Shown: positions 30,012-41,058, counted from the first letter of the stretch. The stretch: DNA of 64,000 nucleotides from Theileria orientalis strain Shintoku (GCF_000740895.1 NC_025260.1:2682314-2746313), one strand, 5' to 3'. Numbers and translations: made by a program. The notes: a model not told the origin generated them from the sequence alone.

Positions 30012-30116
30012 CCATAAGCACGAGGTGCAGGTGACGAAGGTTCAGTTACAGCAACTCAAGACACTGTAAGCACAGATGGTGATTATGATGATGCATCATC
30101 ACCATCAATAGCCTAA
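30012..30116 (+). pseudogene. Decayed C-terminal extension of the preceding FAINT gene
   Basis: After the stop at 30,009-30,011 the same frame meets a second stop at 30,015-30,017, then stays open for ~32 codons encoding a Gly/Asp/Ser/Thr-rich tail (GDEGSVTATQDTVSTDGDYD) to a TAA at 30,114. Composition matches FAINT linkers, so it is probably a former C-terminus. Confidence 0.5.
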
Positions 30117-31644
30117 GTCAGTACAGCCTCAGCATATAAAAATAATTAAATCGCAGCTTTGTAGTTAAATTAAAGATTTTTAAACAAGGTAAAAAGTAAA
30201 ATTTAAGTTTTAAAGTTTGAGCCTCTACAACACGAAAACAGAAAAGGGAACTTTGTAATCCGAGCAGATAAGACAGATGAAAAGCCCTGAGTAATGTACT
30301 AAACACCAGCATATCAGATTAACCCACACCAAAACAAACAAAAACATTAATCACGGAGAAAGACAAAATTGGAGTAAGACACACAGCAAGGATTAAGGCT
30401 CAACAAGGGACGCCGAGCCCAAATTGTATTATGCCATAAATCGGTAACCAATAAAATAATCAAAAGTAAATACATGGTATCTACGAGTACGCACTTAGTA
30501 AGGTAGAATATAAAATAAAAAAAATAGTAAAACGTAGGTAGATATATACAAATACAAATAGTTATTATATATGATGGTATGAGCAGCTAGATGCAATTGA
30601 GCAGCAATAGGTATGAGGTCAGTTAGAGATGTTTGTAGGTTAACAGAGAAAATAAGGAAAAAATAATATTAGGTAGGTATATAGCAAAATGTAAGAAGTA
30701 AGTGAAACAATATGTGAGAAGCAAGTAAATGAAAAATGAAAAGGATGGATAAGTAAATAAGAGACATGAAGGATAATAAGGTGAAAATAAGATAATTGGT
30801 ATGAATTTTATGAAGAAAAAAGAATAATTAGGATAATAGAGACTGTAAAGTATGAGGAAATGGGAAAAATGGAAAATTATACACATCGGATGGAGAGTAG
30901 TGGAAGGTTAAGAAAAGCGTGTGCAATGAATATTTTTAAAGAGGCGACAAAAAGGAAAATAGAAATATAATAAAATGAAGATTAGAAAAAATAAAAAAAC
31001 ATATTATGTGTAGGAAATAAAGCGACATCAGCAATGGATATGGGGAAATGTAAAAAAGAGATAATTCAATATTGAGAGAGTTAAGGGACAATAATAAAAG
31101 GATTTATCGCATAAGAAAAGGAAGGGGGATAAATGAGGAATTAATGCTGAATTTTTGGGAAGAAAAGGAGCCAATATTAAAATAAAGTAAACTCGAAGAC
31201 TGTATGTAGCCTAAACACACAAGAAGGCAAAATGTTGTAAATAATAAAAAAGTGAAGTTTAAATGTAAAGTGTAAATAATCAGCAAATAGTTGAATCGAT
31301 GTTATATGAGCCTGAAAGCCAGGAAATTGTAAATAAATTGAGATTTACGTCGAGTCGACGAGGATCTCTGTAGGCTGTCAGGCAGCATTTGATGTATATA
31401 ACACAAACGAGTGTATTTTTAGCGGAATTAAGTGAAAAAGTCATAGTTTGCAAGAATTCCAAATTGTCTGTAGAATGTTAACTGTAAAAGACCAGAGCTA
31501 TCTGTAAAAGAAAGAAGGAAGGAACAACAGTAGGATCCCAAGTCGAAAATAGCAGTTTGTATAAATTTATTACTGTTTTGAAAGTGTATTTTCCCCACCC
31601 AGGAAGGATAAGCATGGCAAAAGTAAAGTAAACATGAATCCACG
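30117..31644. other. Intergenic, purine-rich on the plus strand
   Basis: About 1.5 kb with long purine-dominated stretches on the plus strand (30,600-31,150 especially). No signal peptide, FAINT motif or RNA gene is seen. Minus-strand frames here are short Phe/Leu/Tyr-rich artefacts of the skew. Confidence 0.55.
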
Positions 31645-34600
31645 ATGCTGAAACCGAGGACCATTATCGCAAAGTATCTATTAGTATATTATCTCATTCG
31701 TTATGAAGGGAGGAATCACGTGGCAGGAAATGAGGGCACAGAAGGTACGGAGGGCCAGGACCAAGGAGGAGCGAATGGTGTACCGATATCGGGGCAGGGA
31801 TCATCTACGGCCAGACAAGTTGCAGCAACACTGTCAGGTACACAGCAACAACTAGTTTCTGCGCCAGATGGAACGGGCATAGGCAGTGGAGAGGACATAT
31901 CAGGTCCTGCCATCGAAGAACATAAGATAGGAGAAGGCAGCTCTTCTCCATCAAGTTCGACTGAAAAGACGGTGACTCTGGTCGATCCTGCAAATTTAAT
32001 TGAAGTAGACGTGGAAAATAAGATAACTACGGATAAAATTGATTATTATCAAAAAGAGAATGATAACACAGATGTGTTCGCAGCCAAAGATCCACACTTC
32101 TTCTTTAAAATTAAAAAGGGAAATGAGGTATTGTGGGAATCGAAGAGTGAGGTGTACCCGAAGAAGGTGTACGCAAAGCCCACTTCTACAGGGAAGACAA
32201 AACTGAGGTTGTTCTACCCTAAGGGAACCCATATAAGCTTGGACGCCCAAAATTCATTTAACCTGAACGTTAATTACAAGCAAACAAATAACTTCTATGA
32301 ACATGCCCATAATGATGAAGAGAGCCTTGATTCATTTAAATGTAAACAAGGCTATAAGATCAGATTGCTACAAAAGGGGCCTCACGTGCTGTGGGAAAAG
32401 GAAGCGGCAGGAGAGTACGCAGTAGAAGTTGACGTATTCACAATGCAAGATAACAAGCTGGCAATAGTGATTTACCTGGAGGGAGGACGCAGGCTGATTT
32501 GCTATAAGCAAGACCCAGAGGCAGAAGGTGCAATCTTTAAGTGCGAAGAAGAGGACGACATAAAGCTAGTATCATCAAGTACTACAAAACCGCCACCTCT
32601 TCAGTTGTTCACACAGGGAAGCAGTAGTGCAAATGACTCAAACAAGTTCGACCACGAAAAAAAAGATAAAATGGATCATTACACATTTAAAGACGATGCC
32701 AAGTGTACAGAAATCAAGGTGGGTCAGGATAGCCTGTGGAGATACAGTTCAGATGACAAGTATCCGAAGAAAGTTAGCCACTACTTTAATCTGCTAGTTG
32801 TAACCTTCAATAACGAAGAAAAGTTTATATACATTAAAAGGGATGACCATTGGGAGCATTCAATTGGAGGAATAGAAGGAACTGTAGGTGCTGACCAAAG
32901 TGACGACGCTTTAATAGCTGAGGCGGCACCTGCTGAATCACAGGATCCAAACAAAATTGAATCCATAGACTTGGACGACTTCGAGATAGTAGACAGCCGC
33001 GATCAAAGCAAATCTAGTCCACCATTGACTCAGACACAGCCCTCTAAACCTGAAGACGACGGTGAAACTGGAGAAGATATCGACTTGACTGGTGGTGGTG
33101 GATCCGGTGCCCCAACAACAGTTCCTGAAACAACGCCAGCTACTAAAACAACACCAGAAACTAGTACATCAACAGGTGCACCTGAAGATGGAACCGACGG
33201 CACAACTGGAACATCTGCTGAAGGCACAGACGGAACATCAGGTTCTGATGGATCAGGTACAGATGCATCAGGAACGGATGGCACAACTGGTGCTGATGGA
33301 TCAGGTACTACTCCTGATGGAGATGCATCAGGTGCAGATGGTACAGATGGAACCACAGGTACAGCAACAGCTCCAGAAAGTGGTGCTTCTACAACTCCTG
33401 ATCCTTCTGGTACAGCAACAAGCGAGTCTCCTGATGCCACGTCAGGCGGTCAAGATCAATCTGGAACCGACGGAACATCAACTGATGCTGATGGATCTTC
33501 TGCACCTGAATCGGGCTCAGATGGAACAACTGGTGGCGGTAAAGATGGAACAACTGGTGATCCATCAGGCACAGCCGGAACATCTGCTGATCAAGATGGA
33601 TCAGGTACATCCTCTGGCCAAGACCAAGAAGGATCTTCATCTGCTGAGGGTGGCACTGACGGAGCATCAACTGGTGGTGACGGTTCTGGCACTACTGGAA
33701 CATCGGGTGGCGATCAAGACGGAACTGCTGGTACAGCAACCACACCTGATTCTACAGATTCATCAGGCGAAGGCACCACAGAAACAACAACTGTTGATCA
33801 AGACTCAACCGGAGGCGATGCTACATCAACAGGTGGTGGAGCTACGCCAGTTCCAGGAGCTTCCGCAACTCCAGTTCCTAAAGCGGCTTCGACAACCCCA
33901 GTTGCTAAATCGGCATCAGCAGCTCCAGTTGCTCGAGCAGCAGCAGCAACTCCTGCCACACCTGCCTCTCAATCGACACCTGTAGCTTCATCTGCTCAAT
34001 CAGCGCCAGTAGCTAAAGCAGCCAGTGTCTCTTCATCTGCTCAATCAGGGCCAGTAGCTAAAGCAGCATCAGCAGCACCTGCAGTTCCAGTTGCTTCAAG
34101 TTCTACGGCTTCACCCGCATCTAGAGCGACACCAGTCGCTAAAGCAGCGCCATCAGTTCCAGGCACTACTGCCACCCCAGTCGCCTCAACTGCACAACCT
34201 AGATCACGATCGGCTCCATCTCCAGCAGGATCAGCACGGCAGACAGGAGGTATATCAATTAGTCTCGACGACGACGAGGAAGACTTGATAGGATCGCCAC
34301 AAAACCCAGAAAGATGGATAAGAGCGTCAGCGATGCTAAAACTCAGTTACTACCCATTGTATAAATTTGTACCAAGTCTGGAGATTTCAACCCTGGACCC
34401 AAATGACCCACAAAAAAATGTAGTTAACGACACTAATTGCTACGAAACTTCGCACGAAAAGGGTAACATCATATATAAATTTAAGTCGGATACTAAGTGT
34501 GTCCTTATCAAGGCTGACGGTAAGGACTTGTGGAAACGTGAACAGGGAGAGGATAAGGCAGAAATATATCCTCAATACATAGTCACGGTTACTAAGTTTG

Positions 34601-36753
34601 TATTTGTAGTATTCGAAGGATACTTTAAGTTGTATAAAGTAAATGCAGACAACTGTAGTGATTTATTTGAATCAATGCCAACATTGAAGCTATTGAACAT
34701 TAAAAAAACTGATGAAAAGTTTTATAATTACACGAAAGATGACAAAGCGAAAATATATATATACACAGCAAAGAATGAAGTTTTATTCAACTCAGTAAAA
34801 AAGCTAAAGGGATCATGCGGTGGAACAACCACTGACATATGGGACACCAAGTACCCAGAAGAATATGCAACCAAAGTAATCAGGAAAGAATCAGGGAAGA
34901 AAGATAAGTACCTGTGTGTCTACCATTACAACGGAAACTATTCGCTGTTATTTAAGAGAAAAGGAGCCAAACTGTGGGAAGATAGAACGTCGGAAAAGTT
35001 CTATCCATCAGAGTTCAGATTCCACACTTTGAACGAAAAGGGAACGCAATGTGAAGAGTTGGAAACAAGTAAGAGAGAAATAGAGGTGGACGGATTCATA
35101 AAGAGATATAAGTTCGTAGACGGAGCCAAGTGTCACGAAATAAGGTGCAGAAACGTTAAGCTGTGGAGACACGATAAGATTAAGTTCGGAGACGACTACC
35201 CGAAGCAGATGGCACTGAACATGCTGACCAATGAAGTAACAGTGAAGCTTAACGAGATAAGTTTCGTGTATAAATACAAAGAAAACGATACGGTATGGGA
35301 ATTGGAAGCTCCGACGTTTGGCGACTACTACATGAAGAGGCTAGTGGTAGTAACGGTTGACGAAAACGGAACTAACTCGAGCGAAAACAACACGAACAGA
35401 TACGAATTAAACAAGTACGGCACAGGATTGGTGTATAAGATTAAGGGAGACTCAAAATTCGTTGAAGTTAAGAACGGAGCCAGATCACTGTGGAAACACG
35501 TTGACGGCTCCGAGCACCCAAGGATTCTGTACCACGACATAAAAAACAACAAACTGTTCGTAAGATTTAAAGACACACTGGGAATATGTAACGCAGGAGA
35601 CTCGAAAAGCGTAAAGGCGGGAGAGGAGGCGCCAGAAGTGGATAAGCTGGTACTGGTGACACTGGACGAAAGCGGCAACCGCAAGGAAAACGAAATCAAA
35701 GACCTGGCGAAGAAGAGAGCGGATGGTAGCGGTACAGACCCAAATGAAGGTTCAGGATCAACTGATGCAACAGACGGTAGTGGTACCGATCATAAGGAAT
35801 CAGGAGAATCAGGTCAGACCCCTGAAAATGGTAGTACCAATGGAAATCAAACCCCGCCTTTCACAAAGGAGACTATGGACAAAGAATCGAAGATGATACA
35901 CAGGTACAGGTTCGGAGATAGGGTGAGGTGCGTAGAAGTGAAGGTGGGAGGAGAGTCGCTGTGGAGTTATGAAATCAACAAGCACGGAAGAGAGTACCCG
36001 AAGGAGGTGGTGCTAAATCTGGAAATGTCGACGCTGACGGTCAATTTCGACTCACAGCTGAACTACATATACGTGCACGACGGAGAAAGTTGGAAGTTGG
36101 ACTCGGAAAATAACCTGTTAGACTACTACATGGGCAAGTTCACAATTGTGACAGCAGACGACGGAGAAGGAACGAACTCGAGAGAGAACGACGAGCTGGA
36201 GTACACGATTGAACATCAAAATAGCGTGTTCTCGTTTTTCATGCTCGAACAAGCGAAGTGTATCAAGGTGAAGTACGAAGAACAAGTAGTGTGGTCGCAT
36301 AAGAAAGAAGAGCCGGAAAGATATGCAACGTCAGTGTCATGTAACCCGCAGTCAGGGTCACTGGCAATAGACACGGAAGGAGCAACATTTAGATATTACA
36401 AGGAAAATGGAGTGTGGATACAAGGGTTTGACCCGTCGCTGCCACTGCCGCCAGAAAAGCACCCGCAAGGATTCACAATAGTAACGTTGGAGCAAGGAAC
36501 GGAGAACACAGTGGAAAACGACCTCACTCAGTACGGAGTGTACGATAGAGGAATCGACTGTTACCTGTTCCACTTCCCGGAAGGGTCAAGATGTGTGGAA
36601 TTTAAATTTGATGGAAGGAATATATGGAGTCACCACTTAAAGTACAAGCAAAATTACCCAGAGTCGATAACAGTGGATCTTAAGTCAGGAATAGTGGAAA
36701 TTGAGATAGGAGACAAGTCACTGACGTACCAGTTGTACCAACAAGACGAATAG
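31645..36753 (+). CDS. Large FAINT protein (1702 residues) with central Ser/Thr/Gly/Asp-rich and Ala/Pro/Val-rich region
   Basis: A single 1702-codon exon. The N-terminus MLKPRTIIAKYLLVYYLIRY is a plausible but weak signal sequence. Three FAINT domains (about residues 115-420) come first, with cores such as GNEVLWESKSEVYPKKV and DDAKCTEIKVGQDSLWRY. Then comes a ~400-residue low-complexity block (33,050-34,260): TDGTSGSDGSG-type repeats, followed by APVAKAAS-type repeats. About seven more FAINT domains fill the C-terminal half; several open with VTVDENGTNSSEN-like segments and contain KC(V/I)EVK-type strands ending in LW. No membrane segment. Probably secreted; the low-complexity block resembles spacer or O-glycosylatable stalk sequence. 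Function unknown. Confidence 0.85.
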   Translation: MLKPRTIIAKYLLVYYLIRYEGRNHVAGNEGTEGTEGQDQGGANGVPISGQGSSTARQVAATLSGTQQQLVSAPDGTGIGSGEDISGPAIEEHKIGEGSSSPSSSTEKTVTLVDPANLIEVDVENKITTDKIDYYQKENDNTDVFAAKDPHFFFKIKKGNEVLWESKSEVYPKKVYAKPTSTGKTKLRLFYPKGTHISLDAQNSFNLNVNYKQTNNFYEHAHNDEESLDSFKCKQGYKIRLLQKGPHVLWEKEAAGEYAVEVDVFTMQDNKLAIVIYLEGGRRLICYKQDPEAEGAIFKCEEEDDIKLVSSSTTKPPPLQLFTQGSSSANDSNKFDHEKKDKMDHYTFKDDAKCTEIKVGQDSLWRYSSDDKYPKKVSHYFNLLVVTFNNEEKFIYIKRDDHWEHSIGGIEGTVGADQSDDALIAEAAPAESQDPNKIESIDLDDFEIVDSRDQSKSSPPLTQTQPSKPEDDGETGEDIDLTGGGGSGAPTTVPETTPATKTTPETSTSTGAPEDGTDGTTGTSAEGTDGTSGSDGSGTDASGTDGTTGADGSGTTPDGDASGADGTDGTTGTATAPESGASTTPDPSGTATSESPDATSGGQDQSGTDGTSTDADGSSAPESGSDGTTGGGKDGTTGDPSGTAGTSADQDGSGTSSGQDQEGSSSAEGGTDGASTGGDGSGTTGTSGGDQDGTAGTATTPDSTDSSGEGTTETTTVDQDSTGGDATSTGGGATPVPGASATPVPKAASTTPVAKSASAAPVARAAAATPATPASQSTPVASSAQSAPVAKAASVSSSAQSGPVAKAASAAPAVPVASSSTASPASRATPVAKAAPSVPGTTATPVASTAQPRSRSAPSPAGSARQTGGISISLDDDEEDLIGSPQNPERWIRASAMLKLSYYPLYKFVPSLEISTLDPNDPQKNVVNDTNCYETSHEKGNIIYKFKSDTKCVLIKADGKDLWKREQGEDKAEIYPQYIVTVTKFVFVVFEGYFKLYKVNADNCSDLFESMPTLKLLNIKKTDEKFYNYTKDDKAKIYIYTAKNEVLFNSVKKLKGSCGGTTTDIWDTKYPEEYATKVIRKESGKKDKYLCVYHYNGNYSLLFKRKGAKLWEDRTSEKFYPSEFRFHTLNEKGTQCEELETSKREIEVDGFIKRYKFVDGAKCHEIRCRNVKLWRHDKIKFGDDYPKQMALNMLTNEVTVKLNEISFVYKYKENDTVWELEAPTFGDYYMKRLVVVTVDENGTNSSENNTNRYELNKYGTGLVYKIKGDSKFVEVKNGARSLWKHVDGSEHPRILYHDIKNNKLFVRFKDTLGICNAGDSKSVKAGEEAPEVDKLVLVTLDESGNRKENEIKDLAKKRADGSGTDPNEGSGSTDATDGSGTDHKESGESGQTPENGSTNGNQTPPFTKETMDKESKMIHRYRFGDRVRCVEVKVGGESLWSYEINKHGREYPKEVVLNLEMSTLTVNFDSQLNYIYVHDGESWKLDSENNLLDYYMGKFTIVTADDGEGTNSRENDELEYTIEHQNSVFSFFMLEQAKCIKVKYEEQVVWSHKKEEPERYATSVSCNPQSGSLAIDTEGATFRYYKENGVWIQGFDPSLPLPPEKHPQGFTIVTLEQGTENTVENDLTQYGVYDRGIDCYLFHFPEGSRCVEFKFDGRNIWSHHLKYKQNYPESITVDLKSGIVEIEIGDKSLTYQLYQQDE
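33050..34260 (+). repeat. Coding low-complexity region (TDG/SG then APVAKA repeats)
   Basis: Degenerate in-frame repeats of GGAACATCA-, GATGGATCA- and CCAGTTGCTAAA-like units inside the 1702-residue gene. They produce long spurious frames on both strands (such as a Gln-rich plus-strand frame at 33,092-33,985). Confidence 0.8.
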
Positions 36754-37739
36754 AGCCTGATAGAGAGAAGTGGAGCATAGAGCATGAATTCTGAGCATAG
36801 TTAAGCAAGCATATATAGAGGTCATAAACACGAAGATGACTCGGATGACTGCAATCATTTGTCAACAGCAGTAAGCCTAAAAATTGGGATTATAGAAGCG
36901 TGCCGTACGATTTAAAACTAGTACCGACAGTGTTAAATCCGAGGCAAAAGGAAATAGGCTGTCCTATTTCGAACACACGAAAAAGCAAAATATAAAAGCG
37001 AACTAGATTTTAATTAGAAATCACACGTACCACACGGGAAAAACAACAATTTAAATGCAGTGTACACTAATATTTTACAAATGTATAAGTACATTATAGA
37101 AATTGAGAATGTGTGAGGTGTAAAGGGATATGAAAGAAAAGAAAATGAGTGGACAATATAGAAGTCAATCATGAAAAAATAAGTAAAAAATGACCGTACA
37201 CACAATGGGTAAAATGTGGTGTTAATAACCCCCATGTTTTACAAGATCACTGGAGTAATTGAAAATAGAAATTATATGGAAGATAGTTAAAATCAGTAAA
37301 GTAACGAGAAAGAGGTATTCATGAGTAAATAATTAGCCAGAAGCAGTGATATTAGACGTGGCTAAAATATTTTACAGTTACACATGGCAAAATGAGCAAC
37401 GAAATGCGTAAATTCATGATAGTTATACTATTTATTTTCGTATTAGTATTAAAATGTTATTGGATCTACGGCCCGTAATAGAATGAATGGTGATTTTAGA
37501 GCTAAAATGAGATAGTTATGGTAGATCTATATATTCAGTAGACAAAGATTCGACCACACAACGATACACGAATTACACAATGTACATAAGTTTCTGTGAA
37601 GTTTCTTTGAATTACATCATATATCTGGCCTTAGATATTAATTATATTTCCACAAAACAGTAAAATATTGCACATCTATCTACACACCGGCAGAAAAAGA
37701 AAAACGTGACATAGTGATCAAACACACACCTGAAAGAGA
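36754..37739. other. Intergenic with an orphan signal-peptide-like mini-ORF
   Basis: About 1 kb between plus-strand FAINT genes. The only notable item is a 28-codon frame at 37,392-37,478, listed separately. The rest is AT-rich without clear features. Confidence 0.5.
37392..37478 (+). pseudogene. Orphan 28-codon signal-peptide-like ORF
   Basis: Encodes a short Arg/Lys-containing head followed by a strongly hydrophobic core (MRKFMIVILFIFVLVL) and a stop after WIYGP. It looks like a signal peptide without a mature protein. It may be the remnant of a lost FAINT gene, a first exon whose partner I cannot find, or chance. Confidence 0.35.
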
Positions 37740-39512
37740 ATGGGAACGAAAAGACTCTTTATGTTCCTAATTTTCTGCCTAGTGACGTATTCCGTGACAG
37801 ATTACGCTAAATGTACCGAAGAGGAGTCGAAAGATTCGGAATCTCCGAAAACGACATCAGATGAAAATGAAGTCATAAAGGAAACGAAGGATGTGAACTC
37901 TCTAGATGCACCAGTTGAAAACAAAAAAAAACCAATCATGACGTTTCTAGATTTAGATTGCAAATTCTGTTGTGGCTTATATGATTATTACTACAACAGC
38001 AACGTGGAGTTGTTTCAGGCAAATAAGAATATCGGCTTTGAAACGATAATATTTGGACTGGAAACATTGTGGGCGAGAAAAGGAGAAGAGTACGTGTTCA
38101 AAGTAGAAGTGACAAAAATATATCCTAACAAGATGGCCATGGTACTGCATCTCGACAACGGCGACTTGATTAAGCTGTGTAGGAATGAAATAAACGGAAA
38201 ATGGGACGAGGAACTTGTGCGAATGAACCCAAAATCCTTGGAATTGGAACACCCCTCTGAAATAAGTATTATAACTGAAAAATGCCCATATCCGGTGATT
38301 CATAAAGTAAACGATGATACAAAATATGACCTTAAACTGGTAGATGAAGGATACCACTTTACGTTCCGTGATTCAGCAAAAGTGATAAAAATAAAATGTG
38401 GAGGTACAACGTTATGGGAGCGTGGAAATACCGACGAACAGCCGTTATCGTTGTTGTTTAGCAGAAAATTTAACAAGATAGTCATGTCGTTTCACGACTG
38501 GACGACAATTTACGAAAAGATCGAGGGCAGATGGACAATCAGAGATGATTCAACATTGGCAGAGGAGAAAGAGCATTACTCCAAAACATTCTCGGAACGA
38601 AATTTGAAGCTTCTAACCGACTCCAGTCCTTTTAGAAGCGATCCCAGCAAGTATGTCTTTGAAAAGGTAGATGAAGCCAGATGCAAGTACAAATTCAAGT
38701 CTGGAGTGAAGTGTAGAGAAGTGAGATACGCAGGGATGACTGTGTGGGCTGCCATGTCGATTTACAGCGATTATCCCAGAGAAATTTACGTCAACAAAAG
38801 CTCAAAAACAGTAACCTTGGTCGGAGAGATGGTAACGGTGTACTCGCTCAATGAAATAAGATGGGAAATTATCTACTGTGGCATACCCAACGGACTAGAC
38901 CTCGACATCAGCAAGAAGAAACCAACGAACGACTACGACTATAAATTCGAAGAAGAAACGAATATTTCAATTTACCGTGGTAAGGCCACAAGCGCGTTCA
39001 AAAGTGTGAAGCAAAGGAGTATATTCTGCTTTTCCTGTTTTTGTCCTGTAACTACCATATGGGAGGCTAATGGCATATACGAATTTGCAACAAAAGTAGT
39101 AATGGTCAAAATAGGCTCCGGAACCCAATTTTTGGCAATATACCAAATAGACGGTTGCTGGAAAAAATTTAAAAAAACAAGAAAAACCAGAAGATGGGAA
39201 GAAATTGATTCACACGAAAAAATACCAGTATATGTTAACTTAGAGTCAGATTACGAAACTAAAGCGTATGTAGTGTTGATAGGTTTTACCACAATATTCT
39301 CTCCAAAGGAAGGGTTTGCTTTTGCAGGTGTGTACCAGTGGAGTGGCTGGTGCAGTAGCGACAACAAGACGATATGGAAGGCCAAAAACGAAAGCGAATA
39401 CTCACACAAGATTGTGGTGGAAGGGTTTGGAAAGGAAAGAAGCAGAGTTGTTGTCCATTTACCAGAGGGCGAATTAAGTTTCTTCGAGCCGGGGCTCAAA
39501 ATGCTTAGATAA
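37740..39512 (+). CDS. Secreted FAINT protein (590 residues)
   Basis: Signal peptide MGTKRLFMFLIFCLVTYSVT, a short acidic Ser/Glu/Lys linker, then about five to six FAINT domains across the remaining ~530 residues. Cores include NIGFETIIFGLETLWARKGE, DSAKVIKIKCGGTTLWERG, SGVKCREVRYAGMTVWAA, and two of the Ser/Cys-containing variant type (FCPVTTIWEANGIYEFATKV; CSSDNKTIWKAKNESEYSHK). No membrane segment or GPI-like tail. The mix of two FAINT subtypes (K-C-xx-V and E-Y-xx-K-V) is shared with the genes at 31.6 and 44.7 kb, suggesting one ancestral multidomain family. Intron-free; convergent with the next gene 225 bases away. Confidence 0.85.
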   Translation: MGTKRLFMFLIFCLVTYSVTDYAKCTEEESKDSESPKTTSDENEVIKETKDVNSLDAPVENKKKPIMTFLDLDCKFCCGLYDYYYNSNVELFQANKNIGFETIIFGLETLWARKGEEYVFKVEVTKIYPNKMAMVLHLDNGDLIKLCRNEINGKWDEELVRMNPKSLELEHPSEISIITEKCPYPVIHKVNDDTKYDLKLVDEGYHFTFRDSAKVIKIKCGGTTLWERGNTDEQPLSLLFSRKFNKIVMSFHDWTTIYEKIEGRWTIRDDSTLAEEKEHYSKTFSERNLKLLTDSSPFRSDPSKYVFEKVDEARCKYKFKSGVKCREVRYAGMTVWAAMSIYSDYPREIYVNKSSKTVTLVGEMVTVYSLNEIRWEIIYCGIPNGLDLDISKKKPTNDYDYKFEEETNISIYRGKATSAFKSVKQRSIFCFSCFCPVTTIWEANGIYEFATKVVMVKIGSGTQFLAIYQIDGCWKKFKKTRKTRRWEEIDSHEKIPVYVNLESDYETKAYVVLIGFTTIFSPKEGFAFAGVYQWSGWCSSDNKTIWKAKNESEYSHKIVVEGFGKERSRVVVHLPEGELSFFEPGLKMLR

Positions 39513-39736
39513 AATATATAAGACTGTAAATAATATAAATGTGCATATTTTAAGATAAGTTATATAGTTTAATGTACTTAAACTACACGCACGCTACATT
39601 TAGTTATTTCCGCACGATAATTTTATTACACATTTGATAAGTAAGTTTACGTGTTTAACAGTGAATAAAATGTAAATTTGTAAATAGCAATATCAGATTA
39701 AAAATTATTAATGTTACAAAAAATACAGTACATAAA

Positions 39737-40450
39737 CTACACGGGAGTCTCATGGGTCAGAAGATTTGCAGAATTCTCCCTCTTTCTTCTGTACACAAGT
39801 AGTACCACGCCAGCAGCAACAATAGCAATCGCTGCGAGAATCGTTGGTAGCAATATGTACAGAAGCTTGTAATTTACAGTAGTAGTAGTAGTTGTTGTTG
39901 TAGAGGTATCTGCAGATTCCGGTTTTTCGGGGACAGGCTTTTCCGGGACATGTTTTTCCGGAGCAGGCTTTTCGGAACCAGGTGATGTTATTTCTTCCTC
40001 AACTATAGATTTCTTAACTGACTTCGCTTCGTGTGAAGATGAAAAGACTGAGGAATAAACAGACGTAACTCCGTTGTTCAAGAGGTGTATTTCAATAAAA
40101 TTGGCATTATCGCCACTGGTATATCCAATGACCTTATATGCGTTGGTGATAGCGGCGCTTGACCCCCAAAGGTGCTCAGATCTGCCAGTGCTCTTGTCCG
40201 TAACCTTAATGTTCCTTATTGCGAACCCGTCCTTGGCCTTAAAAGTATGAATTATAGAATCTGCACTCTTTGAGTATGTAAAATAAACAGAGTCTGCTCT
40301 ATCCGAAATATCGAGATCCACGGGGGTCATAGTGGTAACGTCCCGAGTCGGAACATCGCCGCCTGCAGCAAAGACACTGATTAAAGACCGGTTAATGTTG
40401 TATACTAAAGCGTATACAAATATAATTTTTTGCAATCCAGTAGTTTTCAT
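39737..40450 (-). CDS. Type I membrane protein with one FAINT domain and PEKP repeats
   Basis: A 237-residue protein. The N-terminal hydrophobic head (IIFVYALVYNINRSLISVFA) is a signal peptide. One FAINT domain (about 48-140): IIHTFKAKDGFAIRNIKVTD, a SEHLWGSS tryptophan strand and NFIEIHLLNNGVTSVYSSVF. A stalk of (V/A)PEKP repeats and a Thr run follow, then a ~25-residue transmembrane helix (LLYILLPTILAAIAIVAAGV) and a short basic cytoplasmic tail RRKRENSANLL. This would display the FAINT domain on a membrane, a different fate from the secreted multidomain forms. Function unknown; an adhesive or receptor role is speculative. Confidence 0.8.
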   Translation of the reverse strand: MKTTGLQKIIFVYALVYNINRSLISVFAAGGDVPTRDVTTMTPVDLDISDRADSVYFTYSKSADSIIHTFKAKDGFAIRNIKVTDKSTGRSEHLWGSSAAITNAYKVIGYTSGDNANFIEIHLLNNGVTSVYSSVFSSSHEAKSVKKSIVEEEITSPGSEKPAPEKHVPEKPVPEKPESADTSTTTTTTTTVNYKLLYILLPTILAAIAIVAAGVVLLVYRRKRENSANLLTHETPV

Positions 40451-41058
40451 CGAAAATAATGTATTAATGTAAAAGAACTGACCACGTGGAGGTGTACAGA
40501 GTCATGGGGATTAATTAAATGTGCCACTTTTTGTTACCAACACACCTAAGGCCTTCCTTCTATTTACCGCAGACCTCCAAACAATATTTCCATGTGTTGT
40601 ACAACAGTTTTTAGTGATATCTGTTCTTGCATTATTCAAATCTTAGCCCTCCACAAATTATTTGTTATACAACAATATTGACTTAAACAATTGCCTGTTT
40701 AATATTACACCTATATATTTTAATAATTAACACATCATCTTACAAAACCTTAGTAAAATATACAGAAGTTTCTATCCTAAGTTTATAATGGAACAAAACG
40801 AGCCGGGCCGTATCATACCAACTATCCAACACATCACTCCAACACATACATATATAAATATTCAATTGAAAACATAGTGCCTATGTTTATCACAACTCTA
40901 AGAATTCGGTGAAAAGTGAAGGTAATATGAACTCATGTAATACATATAAGTATCACATTACAAAATTGTGATTATCACAACAGTTTAACTTTTGTTAATA
41001 AACATTGTAATGGAACGTGTATTTAACTTGGGCATAAACCCTTAAAACAAGGTATCAT
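40451..41058. other. Intergenic, AT-rich
   Basis: A 608-base spacer between two minus-strand genes. T/C-rich upstream of the 39.7-kb gene (40,490-40,720). No gene or RNA is seen. Confidence 0.5.

Noticed and set aside
30623..30886. 87-codon Phe/Leu/Tyr-rich minus-strand ORF resembling a membrane protein
   Set aside because: It follows directly from the purine skew of the plus strand; no start context or splice signals.
33092..33985. 297-codon Gln-rich plus-strand frame
   Set aside because: A frame-shifted reading of the TDGTSG repeats of the 1702-residue gene.
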